Source: Cyclospora cayetanensis
Lineage: Eukaryota; Apicomplexa; Conoidasida; Eucoccidiorida; Eimeriidae
Length of the DNA: 64,000 nt
NCBI RefSeq assembly: GCF_002999335.1
Contig: NW_020312110.1
Location: 26,061 to 90,060, forward strand
Direction: 5' to 3'
The translations under genes were made by a program, and so were the position numbers. The notes under the pieces are model-generated. The model saw nothing but the letters and a program-made list of their open reading frames with translations, did no database searches and was not told where the DNA came from. Position 1 is the stretch's first letter. Every line of letters starts with the position of its first letter. This document shows positions 55,105 through 64,000 of the stretch, one piece after another.

Positions 55105-58006
55105 ATGCAGACGAGCCGCGGATTGCGGCTGCATATTCGTGGCTTACTCGGGTTTCTCTTGCCGGTGCTCCCCTGCCTCGCCCTTGCGTATTTGTGTCTA
55201 GCCCCCGTAGGGACTTGCGGCGGCGCTACAGAGCATGTATCCTCCTCGGGAAGTGCGCATCTGGAAGCCTCGGCCGAAGCCTCCGCAACGCTGCACGTGC
55301 ACCCTGCGAGCGAGGCCCCTGCTGCATCCTTCGCGACCGTCGGTGCGACCCGCTTGGAGTACCAGAAGGGATCATCGGCGCCTCCAATGTGTCGGCACGC
55401 TGGCTGCCGCGAGGGATCCACAAACTCTTTCTTTTCGCAGGAAAAAGGCAGCTGCTTCTCCATTGTCACCTGCTCGTCCTGCCCGCGTCATCCGGAGGGG
55501 CGACCTAGGATTTGCAACCTCCTAGGCCACCGGAAGGGCTACCAGCGGCTCATGCAAAACATCCTAATCCCTGGAGCGCCGCCCTCTTCGTTTGCTTATA
55601 GGAAAGCGACGGAGGAGGAAATTCTGCGCACTCTCCCAAAGCCGACGCCTTTGAGCGGCCCCAAGGGGGGCGCCGGGCAGACTGCCAGCACACGGCCAGC
55701 GTCGCCGTCGGGAGCTCAGGAAGAGGAGGCTGAGGCCTTTGGGAGCGAAGCAGAAGAAGATTTCGACAGCGACGGCGCGTTCATAGAGGTTTCAGAGGGC
55801 CCCTACAGTATCGAACGTGCTAATACTGCCAGCGACAATGGCGGTGTCGATGCCACAGCGAGCACCACTGGCCATCACGGCACCAAAGCACGCGCTAGCT
55901 TCTTAGAATCGATGCCAGGATTCGATACATATGAGGTAGAAGAAAGTGATTCTTTGGAAGGACCCGATTATGAAGCCAACGTGGGTGGATCGGGTATGTT
56001 GCTCGGCACTGGAGTGGGTGCTGGCGGCCCCAGGGGGCTCATTGTGGGACATAACGAGAAACGCATTTTTTCGTTGGCGCCCTCTGGAGTGGTGGGAGAT
56101 GTGTCGAACTGTCACGTGGATCACAAGGGCTACACGCGCATTCAAGTTGGGGTGGTGGTCTCTTGGAAGGACTCGCAATTGCCGCAGCCATTTGTTTTTG
56201 GTACCTTTGGTCCAGAAGCGGGCAGGGGGAGCTCACGCTTTTCGGAGAAAGGCGAATACGAAGCGGAGGGCGACGCCGCGTTAGAAGACTGGGGAGGTGA
56301 TGGTCAAGGCGGATTTGTTGAGATCGCATCTGCGTCCGGTGATGGTGGAGGTGGTGGTGGGAGGACGAGGGGGAACCGTAGTGTTCTTGCTGCAGCTCTT
56401 CCTCCCTCTGTGGGTGCTCTGGCGAGTGAATCTGATGAGAATACGCGTCTAGTGGCTGAAGGAGCTGCAGACAGCGTAAGTGGTGCTGCCGAGCTGCATG
56501 AGGAAGAAGCGGCCTCTGCAGGGGCTAAAGGGGCATCGGAATCCAGCGGACTTGCAGCTCGTGGAGGCCCCTCCCCGTTTCATGTGCCGCTTACAGGGAC
56601 GCCTTCGTACCTTGCATCCTTCTCGCAGCTTAGTGTTGGCTTCATTAAGCGTTTTTTTAAAAAAGGAGATGATGATTTTGCAGACGATGAGGGAGGCGAT
56701 GGTGGGGACGACGAGGGGGAAGGCAGGAAGCGAGGCGGATTTTTCAAAAAGTTTTTGAGGCGTAAGAGCAGGGACGCGCAAGACGACTATGAAGGAAACG
56801 GAGAAGAAGGTGAAGGCGACATGTATGAAAATGAGAGGGGTTTCGGCTCCAGAAGAGGGGGGCGATCGAAGCGTCGAGGAATGAAGAAGTTTGGAAAGAA
56901 GATAAAGAGCATTGCGAAGGCCTCTGAAGCGCTTCTGGCGGGCAGCGGTACTGGGGGTGCTAGCAGTGCGAGTGTTGAGATGTCTTTTGATTTCTCGTCT
57001 CCAGCAGCCCCCAAGTGTGGCGTGCCTGCCGTGTGGAAAGGCCGTTTGCGGTTGTCTTCCTTGGTTAGGGTCTCCTTCAATGTGCGTGTGCTTCTGGCCG
57101 AGGTGGAGGGCGCGTTTGCAGATTTCGTTTCCAGCGCCGTAGCGCTCGAAATCCGGTGCAAGGAGAGACGAGGCTGCACGCTGGAAGACTCTCTGATATC
57201 TTGTGTACAGGTAGGTCCACCAGTGCTTGGCAGCCAAAGTCCATTATTCCCCTAGCTATTGCTTTCGCTGTTTCGTCCTCCTCTCCTAGAGGGCCTCTGT
57301 GTTCTTGCTCGTTGCTTTCATCTGCCCCTTTATACCCACTACTGCTGCCACTGGCGGTGCTGCTTTTTTTCTTGTGCATACCCCGTTCCCCTGCCCTCCC
57401 CTCCCTTCAGCCTGTAGCTTTATCACTCCCTGCAGAGGGCCTCGTCTCTTTCTCCATGTTTCGGCGCCTCCGTAGGTTTCCTGCCCGAAGCGGCGCGAAC
57501 TCAAGGCGAGCTTGAAAGGGCACCTCGACGCCCATGCGCAGGCAGCAAATGAGCAGCTACAAAAAGTAGCAGAGGTCCTTAAACGTGGAGGAGGAGCTGA
57601 TCATCTCGGATCCAAAGACAGAGAACAAATTGCAAAGGCATACGCCGAGAGGATCCGGCAGCAACAGGAAAGCAAGCTTCAGCAGGAGCGGCAGCAGCAA
57701 CAGCAGATACTGCAACAGATACACCTTCACCAGCGGCTGGCCATGCAGCGACAGCAGCAGCTCCTGCTACAGCGGCAACAGCAACAACCCCAGAGACCAG
57801 GGGCTCCACAAACTGTTTACAACCAAGAGGAAGAACCACCACAGGAAGAGGACGAGCAGCCACTTGAGTCACCCAAAGAAGAACCCCCTCCAAAAAAGCG
57901 AGCCAAAGTCACACTTGTGCTCGCAGGAGGCGTATCCGAGCGCTATCCAGGCGCTGTACCGTGGGCTGTTGCGCTCGGGGCCGCATTCTTGTTCTTTTTC
58001 CTTTAG
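55105..58006 (+). CDS. Predicted secreted/tail-anchored charged protein, two exons
   Basis: Exon 1 is 55105-57210 (TTGTGTACAG|GTAGGT) and exon 2 is 57476-58006; phase 0 at the join reads SLISCVQVSCPKRRELKASL. The ATG at 55105 is chosen because it starts a clear signal peptide (GLLGFLLPVLPCLALAYLCL); an in-frame ATG 60 bases upstream is possible. After a Cys-bearing segment (residues about 100-150) the protein is acidic, with Gly/Ser/Glu-rich linkers. A block of alternating basic and acidic clusters follows (FIKRFFKKGDDDFADDEGG; RKRGGFFKKFLRRKSRDAQD), then a Cys-containing fold (about 57000-57210). Exon 2 encodes a Gln-rich coiled coil (AAYAERIRQQQ-like) and ends with a hydrophobic tail (AVPWAVALGAAFLFFFL), either a membrane anchor or a GPI-type signal. 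No family recognised. Confidence 0.7.
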
Positions 58007-58715
58007 GCTTAGGTCATAGACGCGCAACGAGAGGGGTATTCTCCGAACAAGCCCTCACAGGGAGCCCAGGGAGAGTCTTCACGTGTGTTGACTGCTAGTT
58101 GTGGGCATAATAAAGCATGCTTCGAGTCAGTAAACGCTGTGTATCCCCACATCTAGCTCCAGCGCACCCACGCTCCACGAGGGGAAGGAAGCCTATTTGC
58201 GACTCGTCAGTCGGCCTAATGCACACCTACGCACCTGTAAAGAACATTACTAATCTTTTTTAAAACAGGAATCACACTAGTGGAGAGAGCCTGGTTCTTA
58301 TGAAGGGGCTAGGGTCGCCTAGGAGCGGTACAGGGAGCGACCTGCCTCATGACCAGAACTCAGAGACCCCTGTCGTAGTACTAAAGTATGAGATACCTGT
58401 AATATGAAACCCCTAAAAGACAATCAGAAGGCCCTCGTGTGTAAACATCCCTGTAGCGAGGTGGAAGGTGATCCGCGGAGGCGGGAACCCTTGAAGCAGG
58501 AGGGCCCTAGGGGCCCTTGCTGCCCACCCCGGGTGCCTGGCTTGTTTTCTAATTGTTTTCCATTTACTTCCTAGTGGCCCCTGATTCTGTTGAGATTCTA
58601 TGCATCTTGCTTTAATCCTTGGATTGTAGCTTATTTGCGCTTTCTGGCTCCTCCCGCCAGGCATGGAGGTGTGGCATGCCGGGAGTCCAGTCCTGCAACG
58701 GCTCCTCATCGTTAC

Positions 58716-59363
58716 ATGGGTGCTTATTTAGGGTCGTGTTGCGATTGCTACCTCACGGCAGTCCGCAGAATAAGGCACAGGAGGCGGATAGAGAGTGCCG
58801 CGAAGGAAGATTCGGAAGCAGGAAAAGGACTAGGGGACGCTGCTTTCGAAAGTCCAACGGGCGACAAAGGGCCAGCTGGTGGAGGGTGTTACAAATAGCC
58901 TTTCTTCCGGGTGCAGACGGGAAGAATACGGGTTTGGGGGTCTGTACCGATGTTGCGCTCCCTCAGTAGTCGCATCTCGCAGAGGGTTTGGAGTACTGTC
59001 CACTTTAGGGTAGGAGGCAGGGGCCAAGTGAGAACAAACAAGGGTTTCAAACCACAGGCTTTTGACTCCTTGGGAGATGCGCTCTTCTTCGCCAGGCAAG
59101 GCAGAATGCAAGGGTCTGAAGGCTGCTGAATAGGCTAGTTTCTTCTGCGCAAACGTGTGCGCGTATAGAGGTGGATGTCTGCCTCCTGAATGATAGTGCA
59201 ATGACTGAGGGTTTGGGGTGGGTTGTCTGTGGCTCAGGTGGTCGAAGCATCTCCGAGCTGCAACAGTTGGGAATTTCGTGAAGGCGAATGTATCTCCGCA
59301 GGCGGCAACTGGCATTCCGAACGGGGGTAAGGGCCAATGTTTTAACGTCTGTCTGTCTGTCTG

Positions 59364-59398
<35 letters not shown>

Positions 59399-60080
59399 AT
59401 ACTTTTCTAGCTGCGGGGTAGGACTGGTGTGTGGAGTTGCATCTACATGCAACAGGAGAGTGAAAATGTGACGGGGAAGACTTCCTTTTCCTCTGCCTCT
59501 CTTGAGCGCGCTGCATCTGCGGAGGCAGCATTGGCGCTTTTCAATGCACCTCCTCCTTGAAGTACGAAAGGGAATTTATACGGTCCTTGCACTGCGTGCT
59601 GCTGCAACGAGGAGACGCAATGCTGCATTTTCAGAGGCGGCCTGTTGACACAAGCATGGGTGCCACTGTGCAGCTCTGGGGCGGCAAATATGTGCCATCC
59701 CCGACCGCCCTAGTTCCGATGTCGTGCTGATGCGTCTTCTTACTTCCAGCAGCACTTTACCGGTGCAAACAGCCCATGTGTCAGTCCTGCTTGAAGCGGC
59801 TCGCATGGTTGCGCGGGTAGCTCTGCGGGAAGGCTTTGCCGTGCTGTTGCAGCCCTCGCGCCTCTACTGACTTGTTGGTCTCCACGTTGGAAGGATGGTC
59901 TAGGAGCTTCATTATGTAAACATGTGGTTCGTGCTTTTCCCTGCGCTTCTCGCAGCGGTTTTTGTTCGGCAGATCGAGTCAGGGGAGGTCACCCCCTCTC
60001 TAGAGTGCCAACGACAGTTAGAGAAGATCCTTGGAGTTCCCGTCACTCCTCCGAAACGCAAGCGCCGAGCAAAGCTTTAA
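58716..60080 (+). CDS. Unknown gene with possible N-myristoyl/palmitoyl start
   Basis: The ATG at 58716 gives MGAYLGSCCDCYL: Gly2 with nearby Cys, as in dually acylated membrane proteins. In-phase joins follow: an exon ending near 58890 (donor GTGTTA), then 58919-59009 or so (REEYGFGGLYRCCAPSVVAS, donor GTAGGA), then about 59239-59327 (WSKHLRAATVGNFVKANVSP, donor GTAAGG). Later exon-like pieces are 59455-59560 (SLERAASAEAALALFNAPPP), 59675-59870 (SDVVLMRLLTSSSTLPVQTA; VSVLLEAARMVARVALREGF) and 59927-60080 (RQIESGEVTPSLECQRQLEK, a basic C terminus, stop). The joins of the later pieces are unresolved, so these may be two genes. No family recognised. A TA run at 59364-59396 lies in an intron. 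Confidence 0.5.
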
Positions 60081-62165
60081 GGCGGCTGCCCTGCGCGGCA
60101 AGGGAGAGGAAGTCACCCACGGTCTCGCCCTCGCGCGTTCCCCCATGCGGCAAACATTTACTGACAGCCGAATGAGGGCATCCTGAAAATGTGGCACGCC
60201 TTTTCGTTGCGGCACAAGCCCCCCTTCCTCCCTTCTTGGCCCTTGAAAGGAAGTGGATTGTGCCTTGCCCTGCGGCAGCAGATTAAAAAACATCCCGTAG
60301 TCTCCGGATTGCACAGAGAGAGGCACCGTTCTCCAGGGCCTGTCTACATTTTTAGTCTCTGAGATGCTGGTGCAGACGCCGTGCCCGTTAGCTGCACTGG
60401 CACGTGCACTCCACCCAACGGGAGTGCAGCAGCCCGAGCTGGGGAGATGTGCGCGCCGCTGCGGGAGGATAAGCAAGCTGACTCTGTTAAAAACTGCGCC
60501 CCTAACTACCCTACACCCGTGGTGCAGGGCCCAACATGCCTTTTCCCTCGTTCGCCTGGCGAGGACTTACTCCATGTACATGGATGGCACTGCAGTATTT
60601 GGGTGTCTATGCGCATCGCCCTACCACTAATATTGCGAATGTGAAAATCGAGCTCCGGGGCTACACCCCCTATTGAGGGTCGAAGGAAACAAATATTTGC
60701 CTCACCCCACAGCTTCATTTAGCATCGCGTATCTTACAAAAACAAGCAGCATGGTATGTAAGAGTGTGGTGCACGAGTACCGTGTGTGTGTGCGTCTGTG
60801 TGCATACAAGCAACAATCCACTTAGAAGGGGACGGCATGCGGGAAACAGCGTATGCCCTGGAAAAAAAAGACAGTGCACCCTAGAACGCCCTCCCCGCAT
60901 CAACGGAGGGGCTATAAGCAGGGGGCGTGCGTGCGTGCGCGCAGTAGAGAGAGTGAGCAGTACGGGTGGAAAGACTGGGTGAGAAAGCGTTGCGGCACGG
61001 TGTTTTTACTGCTACAGGTGCCAACCATGGTTTTGAAGCATAAATAGAGGAAAAACAAAAAATTAGACGGGGTTCATTGCCGGCGTATTGCAGAGACGCC
61101 TACAAGCAAGCCGCTCTATGTGCCACCCTGTGCAGTGTGATGGGAGGGATGTGCCCTCCCTCCCGGGGGGCTGAAGTAGAATCGCGTATTTTGGTGAGGC
61201 GACGGTCGAACGAGGGTAATCTCGGATTTATTCGCTGAAAAAACATGCATTAAGATGAAAGATCGCAGAAAAGGAGTTTAAGACGGCCCACAGAGGCGCG
61301 CAAGAGAGAGGCGTAGGCTGCAGGCGCCACGAGCCGCCTCAGGCGGGTGCTGCTCCCCCCTAGAGAGGAATGTATGGACACAGCGCAGAGGCAGCGTGCA
61401 TGAGGGGGAGGTGGAGAGGACTGAGGGCCTCTCACACTTGTCATTCTACTGCTTGGGGCCGCCTGTGGTGCTGCGTGTTGTACCCGTGTGCTGTGCCGTG
61501 CGTGCTGTGCATATAGAGAGCCACTGCTGCTGCTGCTGCTGCTGCCGCTGCCTCTGCTAGGGCGGGAGAAGCTAAACGGACGTAGCCTGTTGCTGCTGCG
61601 CGTGCTTCTTCCTCGCTGCTCTAAATTCTTCTGCTGCATGCTGCATGTGCGACAAAACGTATTTTTTCGCGGCGCGCATTGTGGCTGCGGCGGTACCTAT
61701 TTTTGTTTCATTGTTTTCGGGATTGCGGTCCGCGCTAATTTTCCGGGCCTCTTGCTGATGCATCTTAACACCTCACCTTCTCCCTGGTATTTTCTCGGTG
61801 CATGCAACCGCTTCTCTGCCTGATTTTCCTCCTTTCCCCCGTTCCCCGCTTCCACCCCCTCTTTCTCTGCCGCAACAAACGTATCTCCCCTCGCGCTTGC
61901 TCCTCCTTTCCCCTTCTTTTTCTCTTTTGCGCGCATTTCCCGCGCTTTCTTTTTCACCGCCCTGCTCGAGTCGCTCACTCTTCCCCTCTCTCTACGCACC
62001 TTCCCTCTGCACTTTCGCCCTCTCCATGTCTCTCAACGTCTCCCTCTGCAGATTCTCCCCAGAGATGCCCCTTAAAGACGTCCTCGCACGTCGCCAGCCT
62101 GGCGGAAGTCGCACTGGCCCCTCCGACTCTCCCTAAAGCGCAGTTTCTCAACCTCGAGCAGCAGC
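60081..62165. other. Intergenic region and leader of the bromodomain gene
   Basis: No supported gene. 60764-60800 is a short TG-rich tract. 61510-61560 has a CTG run that yields Ser- or Leu-rich frames. 61830-62050 is a dense pyrimidine tract ending in CTCTGCAG, which looks like an intron or leader upstream of the first exon. Confidence 0.5.
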
Positions 62166-64000
62166 ATGGCCACTCAAGACTCTGCTCCACACGTAGCGTC
62201 ACAGCATCCGCCGGATGCACCGCAGCAGAGCACCTCTGGGGAGGCGTCTCTGCCTGTCTATTTGCCTCAGTCGAGTTCTACCGCTGCTGCGTTTGAACTG
62301 CAAGGCTCAGGCGTTGTAAAGGCGACAGCACCGGCTCCTCCTCTCGAAGGCAACAGCAACAGCAGCATCCAGCAGCAACAGCCTTCTGCTCCGCAGTCAC
62401 AGAGCCTTGAGGCGGTCCAAGGGAATCCTCAGGCGGAGGCGCTTGTGCAGCAGCAAGCGGCTCGCTCCTTGGCAGACACCCCAGCGACTCCAGCAGGAAT
62501 ACTCGCAGCAGTCGCTTCTTCATCCATACCACCTCCGCCTGCTGCGACTGCCGCTCCTGCTGCGACTGCGCTTCCTGCCACAGCCGATGGACCGCTCGAG
62601 GCTCACCGAGTTGCCCCCTTCATGCCTCCGAAGGGAGCAGATGCAGCAGTGCCTGCTGCTCTCGACTCTTTAGGAGGCTCTCATGCGCCTTCTGCAGCGA
62701 CCCCGTGCGACGCTGCGGGGGGGGCGCAGGCGGTGGAAGCGGTCGCTCCCGCAAAAGCCGCACCGCTGGTTCTGAGTCAGTCTCTGCATGCGCGCGAGTG
62801 CGAATGTGGCGAGTTGAGCCTCAAGGCGGAAGAGCTGCAGCTGCTGCAGCCCTTCCTGCTGCAGTACTCGTGGCGTCTGGTGCCGTGCGCGATGCCAGCT
62901 CGGAAGGGGGGCAGCAGCAAGAGTTCCCGCAGTCGCGTTTGCCCTTCGCGGCGGATTGCGCAGGAGCTGGAGGCTCTGCAGTCCGCCTGCGACACAGCGG
63001 CGATGGAGCTCGGCAAGCGTCGGCAGAAGCGGGCGAGCAGCAGATATGACGATCTGGCAGAAGACAGGAAGACTGGAAGACTCAGGACGGGATCGCCCGG
63101 TGATCCTTCGGGAGCCTCCGCCAGATCTGCTGACGCTTCTGTCGTAAGCCAGCAGAACGCTCGCACGCGGTCGAGAGCAAGCCGCACCTGTGCTGCTTCT
63201 CAGCAGCAGCAGCACGAGTCGGGAGTCTGTGGAGGCGGCGTGGAGTCTCGCAGCTCTCGACGGCGCCGCTTTTTGAGCGGCGACGACGTCCAGAGTCTCT
63301 GCAGCGATTCGTGGGGAGGGGCAGGAGGCGGGGGGGAGGGGACTGGCAGCAACGGGGGGGGGGGCCCTTCGGGGGCGGGAGGAGGGAGTGCTGCTCGTTC
63401 GCGACGTATTCTTGCGAGCACGCGATGGAGGGAGAGCTGCATGGCCATCTTGCAGCACCTCAAGTCGCTGAAGGCTGCGCAGTGGTTCCTGTACCCCGTC
63501 GATCCTGAGGCTGACAACGTGCCAGACTATTTGGATGTCGTGCAGCATCCTATGGATCTCCAGACGGTTGAGAAGAAGCTGCTGCAGGGCGCCTATCCGC
63601 ATCCCTTCTTGTGGCAGCAAGATGTGCGTCAGGTGTTTTTCAATGCCTTTTCCTATCACGTCGTTTCAACGGAAGTGTGGAGAGACGCAACAGCGCTCGC
63701 TCTCGAGTTCGAGCGGTGCTGCAAGCACGTGCATGAAGTGAATCCGTACGCGGAGGTTGTGTCAGACAGCGACGAGTTGGCGGCGTCGCTGCAGACTACA
63801 CGCCCTTTGGAGGGACTGAGTCCTCTTGCGGGAAGCCTGAAGGCGACGCAGCAGTGCTCGCAGGGAGAGGAGGGGGTGTGGGGGCAGATGCAGCAGATGC
63901 AGCAGCAGATGCAGATGCAGCAGCAGCCTACGCCGCTCGAGGGCGCGTCGAGGGAGCGACGGGCACCACCGCTGGCGAGCGTGGAAGCGTCGAGTGCGTC
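62166..64000 (+). CDS. Bromodomain protein, 5' part (runs off window)
   Basis: Bromodomains read acetyl-lysine on histones. The frame is open without a stop from the ATG at 62166 (the first after an in-frame stop at about 62073) to the window end, at least 611 codons. The N-terminal about 420 residues are Ala/Pro/Gln/Gly-rich. They include a small Cys-bearing segment (ARECECGELSLKAEELQLLQ) and a basic stretch (KRRQ-, SRRRRF-type), likely nuclear. The bromodomain spans about 63430-63735: QWFLYPVDPEADNVPDYLDV (WPF-shelf equivalent, conserved Tyr), PMDLQTVEKKLLQGAY, and DVRQVFFNAFSYHVVST. The Asn that normally contacts acetyl-lysine (in 'NCxxYN') is His here. A Gln/Met-rich segment follows. No acetyltransferase or PHD domain is visible in this part. 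Confidence 0.85.
   Translation, partial: MATQDSAPHVASQHPPDAPQQSTSGEASLPVYLPQSSSTAAAFELQGSGVVKATAPAPPLEGNSNSSIQQQQPSAPQSQSLEAVQGNPQAEALVQQQAARSLADTPATPAGILAAVASSSIPPPPAATAAPAATALPATADGPLEAHRVAPFMPPKGADAAVPAALDSLGGSHAPSAATPCDAAGGAQAVEAVAPAKAAPLVLSQSLHARECECGELSLKAEELQLLQPFLLQYSWRLVPCAMPARKGGSSKSSRSRVCPSRRIAQELEALQSACDTAAMELGKRRQKRASSRYDDLAEDRKTGRLRTGSPGDPSGASARSADASVVSQQNARTRSRASRTCAASQQQQHESGVCGGGVESRSSRRRRFLSGDDVQSLCSDSWGGAGGGGEGTGSNGGGGPSGAGGGSAARSRRILASTRWRESCMAILQHLKSLKAAQWFLYPVDPEADNVPDYLDVVQHPMDLQTVEKKLLQGAYPHPFLWQQDVRQVFFNAFSYHVVSTEVWRDATALALEFERCCKHVHEVNPYAEVVSDSDELAASLQTTRPLEGLSPLAGSLKATQQCSQGEEGVWGQMQQMQQQMQMQQQPTPLEGASRERRAPPLASVEASSA

Noticed and set aside
61250..61639. Ser-rich minus-strand ORF
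   Set aside because: Composition comes from a CTG run; no splice partner, no motif, and it lies in the probable leader of the bromodomain gene.
62670..63659. 329-codon minus-strand ORF near the right end
   Set aside because: Antisense to the bromodomain frame, which is open throughout, has a named domain and is not listed as an ORF only because it has no stop before the window ends.

Overview
This window looks like nuclear DNA of an Eimeria-type coccidian (Apicomplexa). Almost every coding exon carries runs of CAG/GCA read as poly-Gln, poly-Ala or poly-Ser. Genes are split by short introns with GTAAG/GTGAG donors and CTGCTGCAG-like acceptors. Gene-dense, CAG-rich stretches alternate with repeat-filled islands that carry no clear genes. 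The species cannot be fixed from sequence alone. The supplied six-frame view cuts genes at introns, so exon joins were worked out by hand from donor/acceptor sites and reading phase, and most gene models here are mosaics of several frames.

Layout, left to right. 1-1643 (+): the 3' part of a UTP25/DEF-like rRNA-processing gene, tail-to-tail with an unrecognised Ala/Gln-rich gene (1991-3412, -). 3.4-5.7 kb: repeat island. 5718-11754: a head-to-head pair of predicted secreted proteins, the second built almost wholly from three tandem repeat types. 11.8-13.8 kb: unresolved. 13804-20653: a head-to-head pair of multi-exon genes, an ankyrin-repeat protein (-) and a coiled-coil protein (+). 22082-22154: tRNA-Lys(CUU). 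24138-26065 (-): a six-exon PEX11 peroxisome-proliferation gene. 27252-30409 (+): a six-exon gene joining an RS-rich domain to a SAP18 domain. 30.4-37.3 and 44.7-48.3 kb: repeat islands with two inverted copies of a degenerate LTR-like element containing a zinc-knuckle relic. 38048-44672 (+): a very large PPM/PP2C phosphatase. 48495-53754 (+): an MFS (spinster-like) transporter with a huge central loop. 53.8-55.0 and 55105-58006 (+): a gene of unknown function and a secreted, tail-anchored charged protein. 58.7-60.1 kb (+): an unknown gene with a possible myristoyl/palmitoyl start. 62166-end (+): a bromodomain protein running off the window.

No operon-like cooperation is expected. The strongest biological points are the PEX11 gene (evidence for peroxisome machinery), the RS-SAP18 fusion (nuclear RNP/ASAP-type function), the LEA-like acidic repeats in a secreted protein, and the previously unnamed LTR-like repeat family that seeds all the gene-poor islands.
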